Below, one piece after another: positions 13,668-25,806 of a stretch of 64,000 nucleotides of DNA. Source of the stretch: Apostichopus japonicus (taxonomy: Eukaryota; Echinodermata; Holothuroidea; Aspidochirotida; Stichopodidae); assembly GCF_037975245.1 (NCBI RefSeq), contig NC_092574.1:15973213-16037212 (forward strand), in the 5' to 3' direction. How positions within the stretch are numbered: the stretch's first letter is position 1; each line of letters opens with the position of its first letter. Position numbers and translations under genes: made by a program. The notes beneath the pieces were generated by a model. The model ran no database searches. It was not told the origin of the DNA and worked only from the letters and a program-made list of their open reading frames with translations.

Positions 13668-16239
13668 GCATCTTCCGCCCGAACACCATTGTAACGGAAG
13701 CAGCCATTCATTTGGGCCCTGGGCAAAGCTTTGCCTGAATCTGTGAAGTGGAGGATCTATTTGGAGTTGCAGAGGGACCAAATGCAACCAAAAAAAAAAA
13801 AATGTGGCTTTTTTTTGCATATTTATTTTATATACATACAACAGATTGTTTCCATATATAATATGTGAAACAGATTGACTGATTCTGGTGTGTGTACTCT
13901 ACTATTGATATTCTAATATTTCGTACATGTATTATATATGTTAAACAAAAATTAAACCTTGTGATCTTTATTCAAGTTCTGAATTAAAACATACAGCTGT
14001 CATAGCTTGACATTTGAATCCCTGTGACCAAAAGTAATCATAAATTTGCTAACTCTTGCCTTGAACTTGCAAATCATAAACTAGATACCACAGATTGTTG
14101 CATAAACCTAGTATGTGCTGTAATGAAACTAGTGCCTTATATATACCTATGAAATATTAACATTCACAGAAGACTAGTCTACTCTGTATATCCTGTGTCT
14201 AACATTTAAATATCACTGCATAAAGTTTGGATTAGTTCAGGGGATAGATCTGTTATCTTATTGAAATTAATTAATGGGGGTACAAACCAAACCATCATCT
14301 TTGGCTTATACGATAGAGATCTTTCTAAAGTACAATTCCTCCAAACATCTAAGAAAAATTGTGTTCCGTTTCGAAGATATGCTACTTTAAAAGTCGTGTC
14401 TAAGAGTTGTCATTCTGTAAATCTGTGATGTGATAGTGCCAGTAGGACCTGAACTCTGTTACTTTCTCTTTGTTTTTCTTTTCATATTTTTAAGGTAGAT
14501 TGTTAACTCTGTTGACACTGACACCAATGGTCATATTCAGAGATTCAATATTTTACTATCAGCATTTGTAATATAAACATTGTAATAGGTAAAGAGAAAC
14601 AAAAAAAGATTTGAAGTACTGTACATATGGCAGGATCATGTCATATTTATACTTGATCAAGTGTTCAGCCTTTTGCAAGAAGAAACAATAAATTGGTGAA
14701 ATTTCTCAAATGAATTTTTTTTTCTTAGCTGTTTTGGGAATTTGTTCATGACAGTAATCTCTGTTACACAGACTTATGATGGCTGTGTCTCATTTAAGTT
14801 CATCGTTGTTATTATCACTCACAGCCATGATGGAATAGAAGAATGGGGTGGTTTTGGACACAAAGCCACAATGTTGTGGATTTTATGGCAAATTGACCTA
14901 AAAGAAATTTTACAATAAACAGGAACTATTAGCATCTATTTCCAATGTCATAGAAAGCCATTCCAATAAGATTATCATCATTATTAATGAAATGTGTATG
15001 TAATATGTGAGAAGTAACCTTTGCATTAACAACTTGGAAACTATTTAAGAAGAGTGAAATTCAACAAGTGACAAGTGGTAATTTATAGATTATAGCCTTC
15101 TTTTGCAATGTTTTTTTTGGCTGAATTTGTGTGCAGGGTACACAACCTCTGTCTCTACATTCCAGAAGTGATGTTAATTCTTATGGGTGCATGTAATTTC
15201 TTGAGGATACTACAGTAATGGTGCCCTCTGTCAATTAGCATTAGCACATGATTCTTTCTTCCTTTTTTTGCATTTTGGGATTCCACAAAGTACACGACAA
15301 CAGCTGAGGCAGGTTTTATTTTGTATTGATTCTTATACTAGCATCAGTATATAATTATGTAAAGATGCTTTCACTTCATTTAATAGAAAGGTGAATCCAC
15401 CATTACCTAATGTTGTATGTCACAGTATGCACCAAACAAAACTGAGGAGGTAGATAATGACAAAACTTCTTTCTTTTTCTTGTGGGGGGGGGGGGGGATG
15501 GGGGGTCTTTTTTAACCTTTCACATCTTTGAAGCTCTGATGCTAGAGATAGATAATGTAACTTTGAACTACTCAGTCCAGGAAAGTAATAAACTGGCATA
15601 AAAAACAGGAATGTTTTTCACTTTTACAGTCTTTCTAAATGTGTAAAAATTGATAAATATTCTATTTTATCTTCCACAAAATAACTACTAACATCTGTAA
15701 TGATTGTAATCACAAGTCCCAAATTAATACTCTGGACTTTTATTGGCATGGACTGTCAATGATGTCTTGAATTTAATATATGCAGTATATAAAGGTTAGA
15801 TGCTTCTTGAGATATATATTGACATATAATGTTAAACTTTGAAGATAAATAGATAACACACTGCTAGTTGCAACCATCCCCCCCCCTTCCCCCATCTGTA
15901 GACCCTGACCCTTACTTGAAATATGGATGATTTAATGTAACCTATTTTTACTTGCCAAACCTTCAACTACTCCAGGAAGTTAGATCACAGTAGGGGTTTG
16001 TCTGTAATGTCATCTGGGCAAAAGCTCTTCAAAAGCTTTACTTGGACTATTACAATCTTTATTGTCCATTTATCCTTGACACCTGATAAATTTATATTGT
16101 TTAGCTTCACATGTTCTCTGTAGTGGGAATTTCATCACAGTACAACTGTATTGTAGAAATGTTATTTTCCTCTGTTAATAAATTATTGAAATATATGAAA
16201 AAACAGACAGTTTCCGTTAAATAGGAATATTCTGTCTGA
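13668..16239 (+). other. RAD50 3' UTR and intergenic sequence
   Basis: AT-rich sequence with no credible reading frame. It contains candidate poly-A signals for RAD50 (AATAAA at 14687 and others near 14910 and 15587), a 13-base G run near 15485 and a C run near 15880. Where the transcript ends cannot be settled from sequence alone. Confidence 0.6.
14687..14692 (+). terminator. Candidate RAD50 polyadenylation signal
   Basis: AATAAA about 1.0 kb after the RAD50 stop codon. An ATTAAA nearer the stop (about 13950) and later AATAAA copies are alternatives. Confidence 0.45.
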
Positions 16240-17112
16240 CATACAGATGCATGGTGGTAGTCTAAAAAAAGTGTGTTTTACCACTTTTCTAGGGGTAACT
16301 ATTGATTCTGGTCTGACATGGCGTCATCACATAAATACAATATCAACAAATATTTCTCGTGGCGTTGGGATTCTTTCCAAATTGAAGCACTACTTACCAA
16401 AACATATTCTTCGTTCTTTATATTTTACTTTAATTTATCCTCACCTTACTTATTGCATTACAGTTTGGTCTGGCACGGCTGCTTATAACATTAAGAAACT
16501 TTTGTACTTCAAAAAAGGGCTATTCGACATATATCTTCTGCCGACTATAACGATCATACTAGTAAATTATTTGCCTCACTTAAGCTACTGAAATTACCGG
16601 ACCTTGTGAAAGTTCATCTTGCTACATTCGCTTATCGCTCTATTAATGGGTATAATCCGCCCACATGTAAAAATTTATTCACTGTTAATAGGGAAATCCA
16701 TGATTATAATACAAGACAGGCTGGTCACATACATAGACTTTTTCCCCATAGTAACCTGGGTAAACAGAGTATACGTTATCGGGCAAACACTTGCTGGAAT
16801 TATCTACTTAATCATCATGATCATATACAAAATGATTCTCAGTCACCACGTTCCTTTAAAAGTCAATTAAGCGAGGTTTACATAAGTGATTATTTGATCC
16901 ATAATACTTTTTAGAAATCTTAGTTTGTTTATATCGTTAACACTGATAACTTAATTATTTTCCTTCTTTAGGGAGTGGCTCTACTCGATAAGCCTTTCAG
17001 GTTTTTAGATCACTTCCTTTCTCTTTATACTCAATTTCATATCTGTAAACGTTTGTATGACATACAATGTACCGTATATTGAGAAAAAACAAATAAATGA
17101 AATGAAATGAAA
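16240..17112 (+). mobile_element. Non-LTR retrotransposon (L2/CR1-like) 3' end, 5'-truncated and frameshifted
   Basis: Two reading blocks, 16247-16591 and 16606-16914, carry the C-terminal part of a LINE reverse transcriptase. Visible motifs are FLGVTIDSGLTWRHHI, then YPHLTYCITVWSG, and downstream YNTRQAGHIH and NLGKQSIRYRA, the usual order after the catalytic core in L2/CR1-type elements. The blocks are in different frames; the shift lies at an A run near 16512. The catalytic core and endonuclease are absent, so it is dead on arrival. The end is AATAAATGAAATGAAATGAAAT (about 17091-17112); a TGAAA-repeat tail is typical of L2-group LINEs. No target-site duplication was found. It sits between the convergent RAD50 and SRA1 genes. 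Confidence 0.88.
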
Positions 17113-17442
17113 TTTCCCTCATGATATCATTCGATCTGCTTTTACCAGATGTAGTACAAAGTATCACAAAATTTAAAAAAAAAATTGTGTCTTTGCAATA
17201 CAAAATGTCATGAAGATGTAGTTTTGATCTATAGATGCATAAGTTATTCAGCAATTTTGCTAAGCAATCAACACCAACCACTAGCAGATCCCTTTCAATG
17301 GTACAAAGTATTTTTTTTATTTTCAAGAAACTTTCTTTACACCAACATCTTCATGTTTAGTTCTGTAAACAACTACTTATAATGCCCATAACTGCAGTAA
17401 GGAATACTCCAGGCAGAGAGACCAACTCGCATTACAGAAGTT

Positions 17443-17448
17443 TTTATT
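17443..17448 (-). terminator. Candidate SRA1 polyadenylation signal
   Basis: TTTATT on the + strand reads AATAAA on the SRA1 strand, about 175 bases past its stop codon, a normal distance for a short 3' UTR. Confidence 0.6.
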
Positions 17449-17621
17449 TTACGCACACTCCTAATAGCAATAATTGTCCTTCAGCACAACAGTTTGTAGT
17501 ATGAGTCCCTATAAAGTAAGAAACTTAATTCCAACGTGTAGTGAAAAGAACAACACATTGATGTTCATATGACCTTTGGGTATACCATTAGACTTCCAAG
17601 TCTTTTTTTCAATCCATTTTG

Positions 17622-20600
17622 TCAACTATTGACTGGCATTAAGAATGGTATTTGTTGTTTAGATTGCTCAGATTCCTGAGTATTTTCATCTGACAAAGAG
17701 TCCGTCTCTGAGGGTAAAATTTTCTTTGCTTCTGATATAAGTCTCTTGATTCCAACCATCCAGCTGCTGACCTACAAAGACAAAAACAGAAAAAGTGATT
17801 GTAAACCAAGCGGTCCATTAGACCGTTTAGGACCGCTTTGTGCTAGACAGGAAGAGAAAAAAAACCAACTAGCTAAGTACCTGGATATGGAAGTTTTATT
17901 TGAGAGGATCCATGTACTTTTACAGTACAGACTGACCATGCTAATGAACAAAATATAACTCAATGGTAGCTGATTTAATATAAATTCGGTAGATGCTACA
18001 AAGATTTTGCTGGTCCAAATAGGAAGATTGATTGAAAGAAAGCATCAAATGTAAAATAAATGTCAAACACAGAGAGAGCCTTTTCTGTATTAAATAGAAC
18101 TGTTTGTTCTTTGCACTACCTCAATGCCTATTGAATTATCTTTGTTGAATCCCATACTTGTCCCAGATGATCAAACAACCAGGAAAACCTAGACCCTGAG
18201 ATAGGTATGTCATCTCCCACAGCACGCCTTTAATCAACTTGAGATGTAACCCTACTATTTGGATAGTTCTCTTCTGTGTTACACCTTGTCTAATGCACAC
18301 ACCCAAAGTATACTTATACATCTAGCTATTAATGTGCAAAGCTTTCCAACTGTCCTAGTTTGAGTGGAATTGTCTACACAAAGTTCTCGTTCTGTTCCTG
18401 CACGGTTTCCTCACAAATGGTGATTCACAACCAGTTATAAATGTAGCATAAGTTCAGCCCTCAAACTAAGCCTACTTGTGAACACTTGCAAACCTAAGAA
18501 TTTCATTAGTTTTGCAACCAGCCCCCCTCCCTGGAAGTGAAGGGATGAACTGGAATGTATGTCTGACATGAATAGAATAAATATCACATGATCAATTCTT
18601 ACCTCACTAATGTGCTCCATCATGAGATTGAGATGAATTTTTTCTGCATCAGGGTATCTTCTTTCTGACAGAGCTAGAGATATAAATAGCAAATTGACAT
18701 CAATACTGTATGTCGAATGAGTGACTGCGTGAATGCGTGATATAAAGGTAATATGAAAACAAGAAGAACAGCATGACATCACTTCCAAAAGAAGTGGTTT
18801 AATTACAAGAGACTAATGAAATAGTTAAACTGATATAAATAACAACCATATTGCCTTAAGAAAGTTAAATATTCGGTTTTAAGCAGGCAGCATATGTGTA
18901 GGAAGATGGGAAGGATTTGGGTCGTGGGGGGGCATACTCGGTGTGATTCTTATAAATGTCAACAAGTGTTAAACAATAAGGGCTTAACATTATCCTCACT
19001 GTGATGTGTAGATATAAGATATATCTTTATGGTATGACTTTATATGGTATCCATTTATCGTCCTCTAACCTACAAAACAAAAAGGTTCCTGCCTTCATTT
19101 GATTTCATTTAGATTTAGGTATCTCTACTCTTGTAGATGCATTACATACTAATAGAGCAACCCAAAAGAATCAAATGGCTGCATACAACTAAACTTGGAA
19201 CACACAAAAACCAAATGATATCAAAGGAAGTTGTGAATAGAAATATTTTTTTTCAGCATTTCTGTCTAAGTCTCCTATCTATGCTTTTGAGGTAAATTGA
19301 TTCAGGGTTCCCCCCTCCCCCCCCCCGCCCCCACCTTTTATCATCGTATGGCCCTCTTCATCATTGTCAAATATCTTAGCTACAGCAATTCTTGAAATAA
19401 TCTCACCAATCGACAATTTGCTCATCTGTAACTGAACTCCTTCAGATAATTTACCGTCGCTCCAGGATTTCTCAAATATGGCAAACTTCCTTTTGACGTC
19501 ATCTATTACACGTGGCTGCAACCACAAAAGTAGAATGGGGGAAATAAAAGCTAATGATACTATGACTTGTAGATCTAAAGAATAAAGGCATAAAGAAATA
19601 TTGGTCATAAAACAATGGAAATTGAACAGTAAGCGAGGTGACAGACATGCGCTCTCAAACGGAAGAAAAATATCTATCAGATGGAATATTTACTTGATTC
19701 ATTGATATAATTGATCCAGAGGGCCCTCTATGAAAGTTTACATTTAAAGTAAAAATATTTCATAGTATGAGCACGTAGAAAGATTCTTATGGATTCCTAA
19801 AAATTAAAGAAAACTATGAACCAGAGATGATCAATAGTCCAAACACTTTGTAATTACCAAACTGTACCCCACCACAAACTTTTACGATTTTGAGATCTAA
19901 AGAGTAACAAAACCCCAAGGATTATGGCTGCATTCTAAACGATGTTAGTACAAACCTCCATGTAGCTTCTGTATCATAGAAAGTCATTGTTACATCTTAG
20001 CCGGATTAGTTTTTTGTTCCTGTATTTCACATTATTATGAAATTCACTACATCACTTCCAACCTACCACCATATTAATTTATTATACATCAACAAGTCTT
20101 TTCCCATCCATCCATGACCAGGAGTGGACTGGGCCAGTAAATTGCTTCTGGCTCAGCGTTCCAACTGGTGGCACCTAGGTGCATTTGGCACCTAGGATAA
20201 AACTACCACCTTTTCAATCACTATGAATCGGTGCCTTCTGCACTTCGACCCAGCTTTATCGCCTAACACCCAGCAGAACACCCGTTCCTAGCCGGTATGC
20301 TGGTACAGTAGGCCTATGAAGTGACCCTGTCCACGACATATCATTTTGTACTGTCACATCATTGATTCTTGTAGTATCCACCAGTTAGGTGTTATCCCAC
20401 AGTTTACATTACTTACTTTTAACTGATCTTGACATTCCTCCAGGGTGGATTGCAATCTTGATAAAACTTCTTGACTCGAAGGAACGTCTTCATTATCTGC
20501 TTTGGTATCTGCATTTTTTCCCTCCTCTGATGTTGTACAAGAAGCCTCCGTTTTTACCGAATCATTGCTTACACTCGATGTTGGAGGTGGGGCAAAGTTT

Positions 20601-22566
20601 TCAGGCAAATTTGGCCTCCGTGCTGACAAAGGAAGGACATCAGCTTTGGCTGTTGCATCATCTAAATGGGCAAAGAGAGGAAAACTGTGAACTAACTGCT
20701 TGCCATCAATAACATGTTACATCTGTATTGCTATCAATGTAATGCCAGCAAGGCTCCCCTAGTTTGTGTACAGAAAACATCAGCCTTGTCAGAAAGAATG
20801 GTACTTAACAAATTTGAAGCATTTACATAGTTGCCATTAAAACCAGTTAAAAGTATGACAACATTTGGAGAGACTTACTATATACTTAGAGTTGTTTGCA
20901 TACAGCTTGTATACTGTACTCACTGTGTCAAATTCTGGTGGTTTGATACAAACTTGTTGAAGGAAATATTAAGTATGTAATTGGAACTGTAGAAGCTGTG
21001 GCTTTTAGCCCACCAAAATCACACCATGAAATATTAAACTATGGGAAAACTTCCAATGAAAATATCACAAACTGCCAATGAAAGCAATTTTTGGAACAAA
21101 ACTAGTGACATAATTCCCTTAGCTAGACTGAGAGGGATCCATCATCAATAGCTTGTTCAGTTTGAAACAAACTAAAGTTAAAATACCATATGTACACAGC
21201 TTTATATTTCTTTCTACATTTTCTAAGACTGGTAAATTGGATCCATATCAAAGAATTCAAGAGAAGGGAAAATTGTTCATGTGTCTTACCTGGATAAAAC
21301 ATTGCATTCATAAGATAACATTCAATAACTTTTATAGTGGCAGAGACTGTTCATAATAACTAAACATCCAGGTCAACAATTAAGACGATTTAGTATGGAA
21401 AGTATGTTTTATGATGCTATGTTTGTAGCTTTGTGGAATGCTTTCCTCATTTTCTCAAACCTGACCCTTTATTTCTTCACTTGAGGTCTCCTGTGGTAAT
21501 ATGTGTGTAACCCTCTGAGTAAGCTGCTTTCTAGAATGACTTTGACTGCCTGAATTGGTCTGTAACTTTGGTGGGTCATTCCAACCACGATTGGATATAC
21601 CTGTAAGTTGGAAAAATGATGAACAAAATATATGCACAAAAAGTAGTAATTTATTTACATCCTTTTTAGTGTGCTGCACTCCATAGTGATTCTGTAACCA
21701 TGTGATGAGGTTTCCCAAAGCAAAGGCCTAAAAACTGATCAGCCATATGTAGAATGTACATCATAAATTTGTATTTGTCAATCTTTGCTGCTAATGACTT
21801 GTATCATATTATTTGAGCAAGTAATGAATAACTCATAAAATTGGCCAGACATGTGTGACAAATTATAGAGAATATGACGTTTCATAACGTACAGGATTAA
21901 TCAGCTTGCATGTTGTGTAACCCATGAATGACTTTATTATTTATAGGCTATTTGTAGGCAGTAAACTGTTGCGTTATTCACATATTTTTAGAACAACATT
22001 GACAGTGTGTATATACATATAAATTCTAAACAGTGTATATAGGCCTCTAACAAGATAACTGTTGTTTTAGTATTATTAGGCCTAGCCTAAGTTAGGCATT
22101 CTTAATTCTTATAGTAGGCCCCTATGGTTTATTTTACAAAGGCTTTAGTTTAATTACACTGTAAACACTTATTTCGATATAATTGTGTTTCATGAATCAC
22201 TATCCCAACTTCCAAGTTACGGTAGTTATTATGTTGGGGACTTGAACGACACAAATACTGAATAACCGAAAGAGAGGTAGGCCCTGGCCTAATGTGTTGA
22301 ATACGTTATTGTGGAAGCCAACGCCTTGCACTAAGTTCGTTGTTATGATCGCAAGGCGCAAAGCCTAGTATAGTACTGGTAGTAGTGTACATGTTATGTG
22401 TGCTATGGACAGGCTTATACATAAGCCTATGCTGCAGTCATACAGTGTAACGTTTTGAGAATGAAACTAGTATGGATACAAATAAATACAAATCACATTA
22501 TATTCCATTCACTAATTTAATCATTGCGTCAGTCTAGAAGTTCATACCTGAAGACGAGTGTGACAT
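17622..22566 (-). CDS. SRA1: Steroid receptor RNA activator 1 (SRAP) protein, complete
   Basis: SRA1 is known both as an RNA coactivator of nuclear receptors and as the protein SRAP, whose C-terminal half is a helical bundle. Six exons on the minus strand join in phase: 22566-22548, 21600-21466, 20661-20417, 19515-19407, 18673-18603 and 17771-17622, giving 242 codons, close to the vertebrate length (~236). Exon 1 codes for only MSHSSS plus one base. Exon 2 carries the conserved GWNDPP motif near the N-terminus. Exon 3 is Pro/Ser/Glu-rich and disordered in character. Exons 4-6 form the helical domain, with DGKLSEGVQLQMSKLSI, RRYPDAEKIHLNLMMEHI and WMVGIKRLI. The donor of exon 2 (G|GTCAGG) was chosen because a nearby CAG|GTTTGA would break the frame. 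The stop TGA is at 22622 minus 5 kb, that is 17622-17624. Identity is strong from the paired N- and C-terminal motifs. Confidence 0.92.
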
Positions 22567-23095
22567 TATCCAATTGAACGTTATATTAGTTACTTGGTTG
22601 CGTGGTCATTCACAGTCAACAGTAGCTTACACATACAGTGAACCATTTGCTTACGTAGCAGCAACACTCAGCGGTTCAAAGGGAAATTCCCGAAGGCCAT
22701 TAGTTGTCGTCTGCTGAGTCCCAGATTTATCTAACGTCACATACTTATCCGAGATTTCAGTTTTATGATGGAAATGTCGCCTTCTCCTGGCTCCTTTTTC
22801 GAAGATGATCAGATCGAGAGAGAGTGGAAGGGAACGGGCGGGAAACTTAAAAAATCCGGCTTCGAAACAATAGTCGCCGTGCGAAAACAAAACACTAAAG
22901 AAACCACAATGACAAGAGAGTATAATTTAATTAATTTATTTCCGTTTCAGACTGAGACAAATAAATTTTAGTTAATAAATTTTGGTAAATAAATTTTGTA
23001 AAAAAAGTTTTGGTAAGTTAATTTTTTAGTAAATAAATTTTGGTTAATAAATTTTAGGTTTTAAAAAAATACTAAAAAAAAAGGTAACATGACAC
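22567..23095. other. SRA1 5' flank, no gene recognised
   Basis: Upstream of the SRA1 start. A short open frame on the + strand (22765-22971) starts MMEMSPSPGS, but no splice partner or recognisable domain is seen. From 22930 the sequence is a degenerate array of AATAAATTTTGGT-like units. No promoter element can be named with confidence. Confidence 0.5.
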
Positions 23096-23739
23096 TCAAT
23101 TGAAGAAATGATTTTTTATAAATGTAAGAGAAAGGAAAATGAATGTTTCTTCGAGATTCGGGTAGAAGAGACCGTTTGGAAGTTTTCCGGAACCAGTTAG
23201 TTGTTCGGTTATCTCAGCTTGAAGATCCCCGTGATCCCATGATATGTCGATAATGACTGTTTCGGCGATGTCGTTGCCTATTTCACCTAGGCATTCGGCA
23301 CGATTAGAGACGGCAAGAGTGAGATCGTCCAGTTGGATGTTTGGGGCGTCACCGGTAGCTTGTTCATCCTCAGTGATGGCATTTTCGGTGCTGTCATGTG
23401 CTTCATTGTTATTTGCGAGATATGCATCAAGACTAGAAGTGATGTCAGACGATGAAGACACCTCTCCACGGGCGTTGGTCTCGTCGATCGTTGGGATGAA
23501 GTCATTGTCACTGACGTCGCCATTTACTGAAACTGTTGACGACGGCAGTAGAAGGCAAGCAGATGGAAACACCGGATGTTGGAGATGGAAGGCTGGCAGA
23601 GGAGGCAGAGGCAGCAGATGACGATGTGGATGAGAGGTTAGTCGATAGGGTCTCGTTGCTGCTCATCTCCGAGCCAGATGTACTGCTGAAGTCATCATCA
23701 CGAAGTAGCGACGGAAAGTAGCTCGGGGTTAAGATGGAT
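23096..23739 (-). CDS. Candidate Ser-rich and acidic exon(s) of unknown protein
   Basis: After a good acceptor (TTCTTCTAG, exon start 23739) the minus strand stays open to a stop at 23508. The peptide is Ser/Thr-rich, with SEMSSNETLSTNLSSTSSS. A second frame, open from about 23600 to 23096, encodes an acidic peptide containing NDFIPTIDETNARGEVSSSS. Only one of the two frames can be used at a time, or an intron boundary (for example CAACAG near 23525) lies between them. It could be a further 3' exon of the membrane-protein gene that starts upstream on the same strand (26686 and beyond), since a good donor (TTAG|GTAAGT near 26632) points this way. No domain was recognised. The reading is tentative. 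Confidence 0.35.
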
Positions 23740-23903
23740 CTAGAAGAAAATTTATTAAGTACATTATGTGTTTCATGCGTCAATGACACAAAGAAATGCA
23801 TAGCTGATGTTGGAAAACATCTACAATGGCATTTCTGCGGGTAGGTGCAGACGTGAAGGCATTTTGCTACATGGAACGATCTCTTCTCTGTACTGCCTTA
23901 TGG

Positions 23904-24362
23904 CCATAGGCGTAGGAGGCGAGGGGGCTGCAGCCCCCCTCCCTCACCCCCCTCCCCCAACCAAATATGTTTGTGAAAATTCGGGCAATATGCTGAGATA
24001 TTTTCGGGCACCTACTGAAAGAAAACTAAATTACAATGATGTAGCTAAAGGAAATCAATAGTTTAAAAAATATCTCCTTGGTAATTAAAATAAAGTTCTA
24101 AGCTTGCCCGACTAATTCGCCATTACTAATGTGAAAAGAGAGTTTTGACATAATTGGCCATCCATGCTTTTTCTCCATCTACATAAGACATTTCGTTGTT
24201 TACATTAGCATCCCGCGGATTATGCGATGTGATATCCGATGGATGCCTATATGATATGTACATTAGCATGTTGAACCGCGCGGAGCGCGCGAAAAATGTT
24301 GGTTATATTTTTTCGGGCAAGTCGTTACAGCCCCCAATTCAAATTGGTTTCCTACGCCTATG
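23904..24362. mobile_element. MITE with CATAGGCGTAGGA terminal inverted repeats (hAT-like)
   Basis: The left end CATAGGCGTAGGA at 23904 is the exact reverse complement of TCCTACGCCTATG ending at 24362, a perfect 13-base terminal inverted repeat spanning 459 bases. Next to the left end is the G-run/C-run block (GGGGGCTGCAGCCCCCC) shared by the other MITEs in the window. Flanking octamers (CCTTATGG and CTTAGGTC) are not identical, so the target duplication is decayed or the ends are off by a base. It is non-coding. Confidence 0.7.
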
Positions 24363-24886
24363 CTTAGGTCCCCTCACCCAAGGGCGGCGGAAGCACTTTG
24401 AATCTGGGGGGGCACCGACGTCGAAGGGCACTTTGCAGAAATTTGATTGGACTGATGCAGCCGGATATTTAGTACCCTTTATAACTCTTATTGTATTATC
24501 TGATTTGCGTATACACATCACTCCATCAACGCCCCCCCCCCCTCCCCCACCCTCAAGGAAAAAATGCATACTAGCACTGCAATATCCAATGTGCAAATTG
24601 GGAAACAAGGAACAAGTTTTCTTTCGAGACAAAATGAGATGAAATCATTATAAAGTCCCTGCACACGCGATCGATACATGCATGAAAGCAAATGAAATAT
24701 GTCAAAATACGAAAGGATGGGGTAGGTTATGGGATATTAAAACTATACTCTTTATTCATAGTAGGCTATAAATGGCTTCTGCTTATTAAAAAGTTACAAT
24801 ATAATATAGCAATGCATTTTTGGAAATGCATTAGAATTTTTTTTGGAATTGAATATGCAAAATGGCACTCACCAGAATGTTAGAAG

Positions 24887-25277
24887 CAGTTGCGGAGCTA
24901 GGGGTATTGATCAGGGGGTCGAGAATGATCTGCAGGGGCGCTTTCGACACTATAAGCGGAGCGCCACCACAGGTTGGCGCGAAGCGTACAGAAATTTTAT
25001 GAGTCAAGATACTCCCTAGATCGCCGGAAATGACCCTTTCCAGGCCTTGCTAATTTGCAGATAAACGAAGAGTAAATAGGTGTCATCGCCATATTGTCAG
25101 AAAATTACACAAACAAAATGTGACAAATGTCAATAGGTATTTGAGAGCGCAATTAAAAAGTCAATCGCGAATAAGTGAAAAGTGGTAAAAAGCTGAAAAG
25201 GGCACAAGCAGTCCATTTGAGTCCGTCAGGGGGGCATCCGCCCCCCCCCCCCTGACTGTATGGACGCTCCGCCACTG
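24887..25277. mobile_element. Nested MITE inside the hAT remnant
   Basis: CAGTTGCGGAGC at 24887 pairs with GCTCCGCCACTG ending at 25277, an inverted repeat with one mismatch. Flanking octamers GTTAGAAG and GTTACAAA share five of eight positions, in keeping with an old 8-bp duplication. The insertion sits just beyond the 3' end of the transposase reading frame of the host element. Confidence 0.55.
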
Positions 25278-25303
25278 GTTACAAACCTTGTGGTAGTAAA
25301 CAT

Positions 25304-25655
25304 TTAAAACTTCCCGAAATATTTCATTCGACGTGGGTTTCGCTTTGTAAACTCTTTAGCGATGTCCCGTATAACTAATCCGTCCGTTCTTGCTTTATGG
25401 ATATGAAGCATTATCATGTTATTATACCGATTTTCACTAATTGTGCTCCGCAAATATGTCTTTATCCGTCGTTGTACGGAGAAAGATCTCTCTCCGGAGG
25501 CTGCGCTCATTGGTGCCAGTAGGTATATGTGTATTAGGCAGAGAACATTCGGAATAGCCAGGCGAATGTCATTGTGGTCAGACAGGAGAGATACTAACAA
25601 TTTTTTCCATTCGATAGCTTTGAGTTTGACCCAAAGAAATTCATTAATAGTTCTA
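25304..25655 (-). pseudogene. hAT transposase C-terminal dimerisation domain, truncated
   Basis: Open frame of about 115 codons. The signature is SAASGERSFSVQRRIKTYL followed by a RST-SENR-NN-LHIHK-like helix, the usual C-terminal hATC dimerisation region of hAT transposases. The zinc finger, the RNase-H-like catalytic core and any start codon are missing. Homology stops near 25650, exactly where a duplicated terminal block begins, which dates the truncation to the same rearrangement. The protein would not be an active transposase. Confidence 0.85.
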
Positions 25656-25806
25656 AATTAGGATTAGGTCTTTTACTGAAATATCGCTGACCTAATAAGA
25701 TGATCAAGAGTACAATTTTTATGTAGAAAAAGGGAACATTTTTAACCTGAGGAAAAGTGGGGGCGCGTGCCCTTGTGCCCCCCCCCCCCCGATTCCGCCG
25801 CCCTTG
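25640..25806. repeat. Direct repeat of hAT right end, copy 1 (copy 2 at 25996-26156)
   Basis: About 165 bases starting at ATAGTTCTAAATTAGGAT and ending in TTCCGCCGCCCTTG occur twice with a few substitutions. The 190 bases between the copies end in GGCTACGCCCCTG, which is another MITE-type terminus. Only copy 2 carries the matching target duplication. Confidence 0.85.

Noticed and set aside
22765-22971. Plus-strand frame starting MMEMSPSPGS upstream of SRA1
   Set aside because: No splice partner, family match or poly-A support; its end runs into an AATAAATTTTGG repeat tract. A divergent first exon cannot be excluded.
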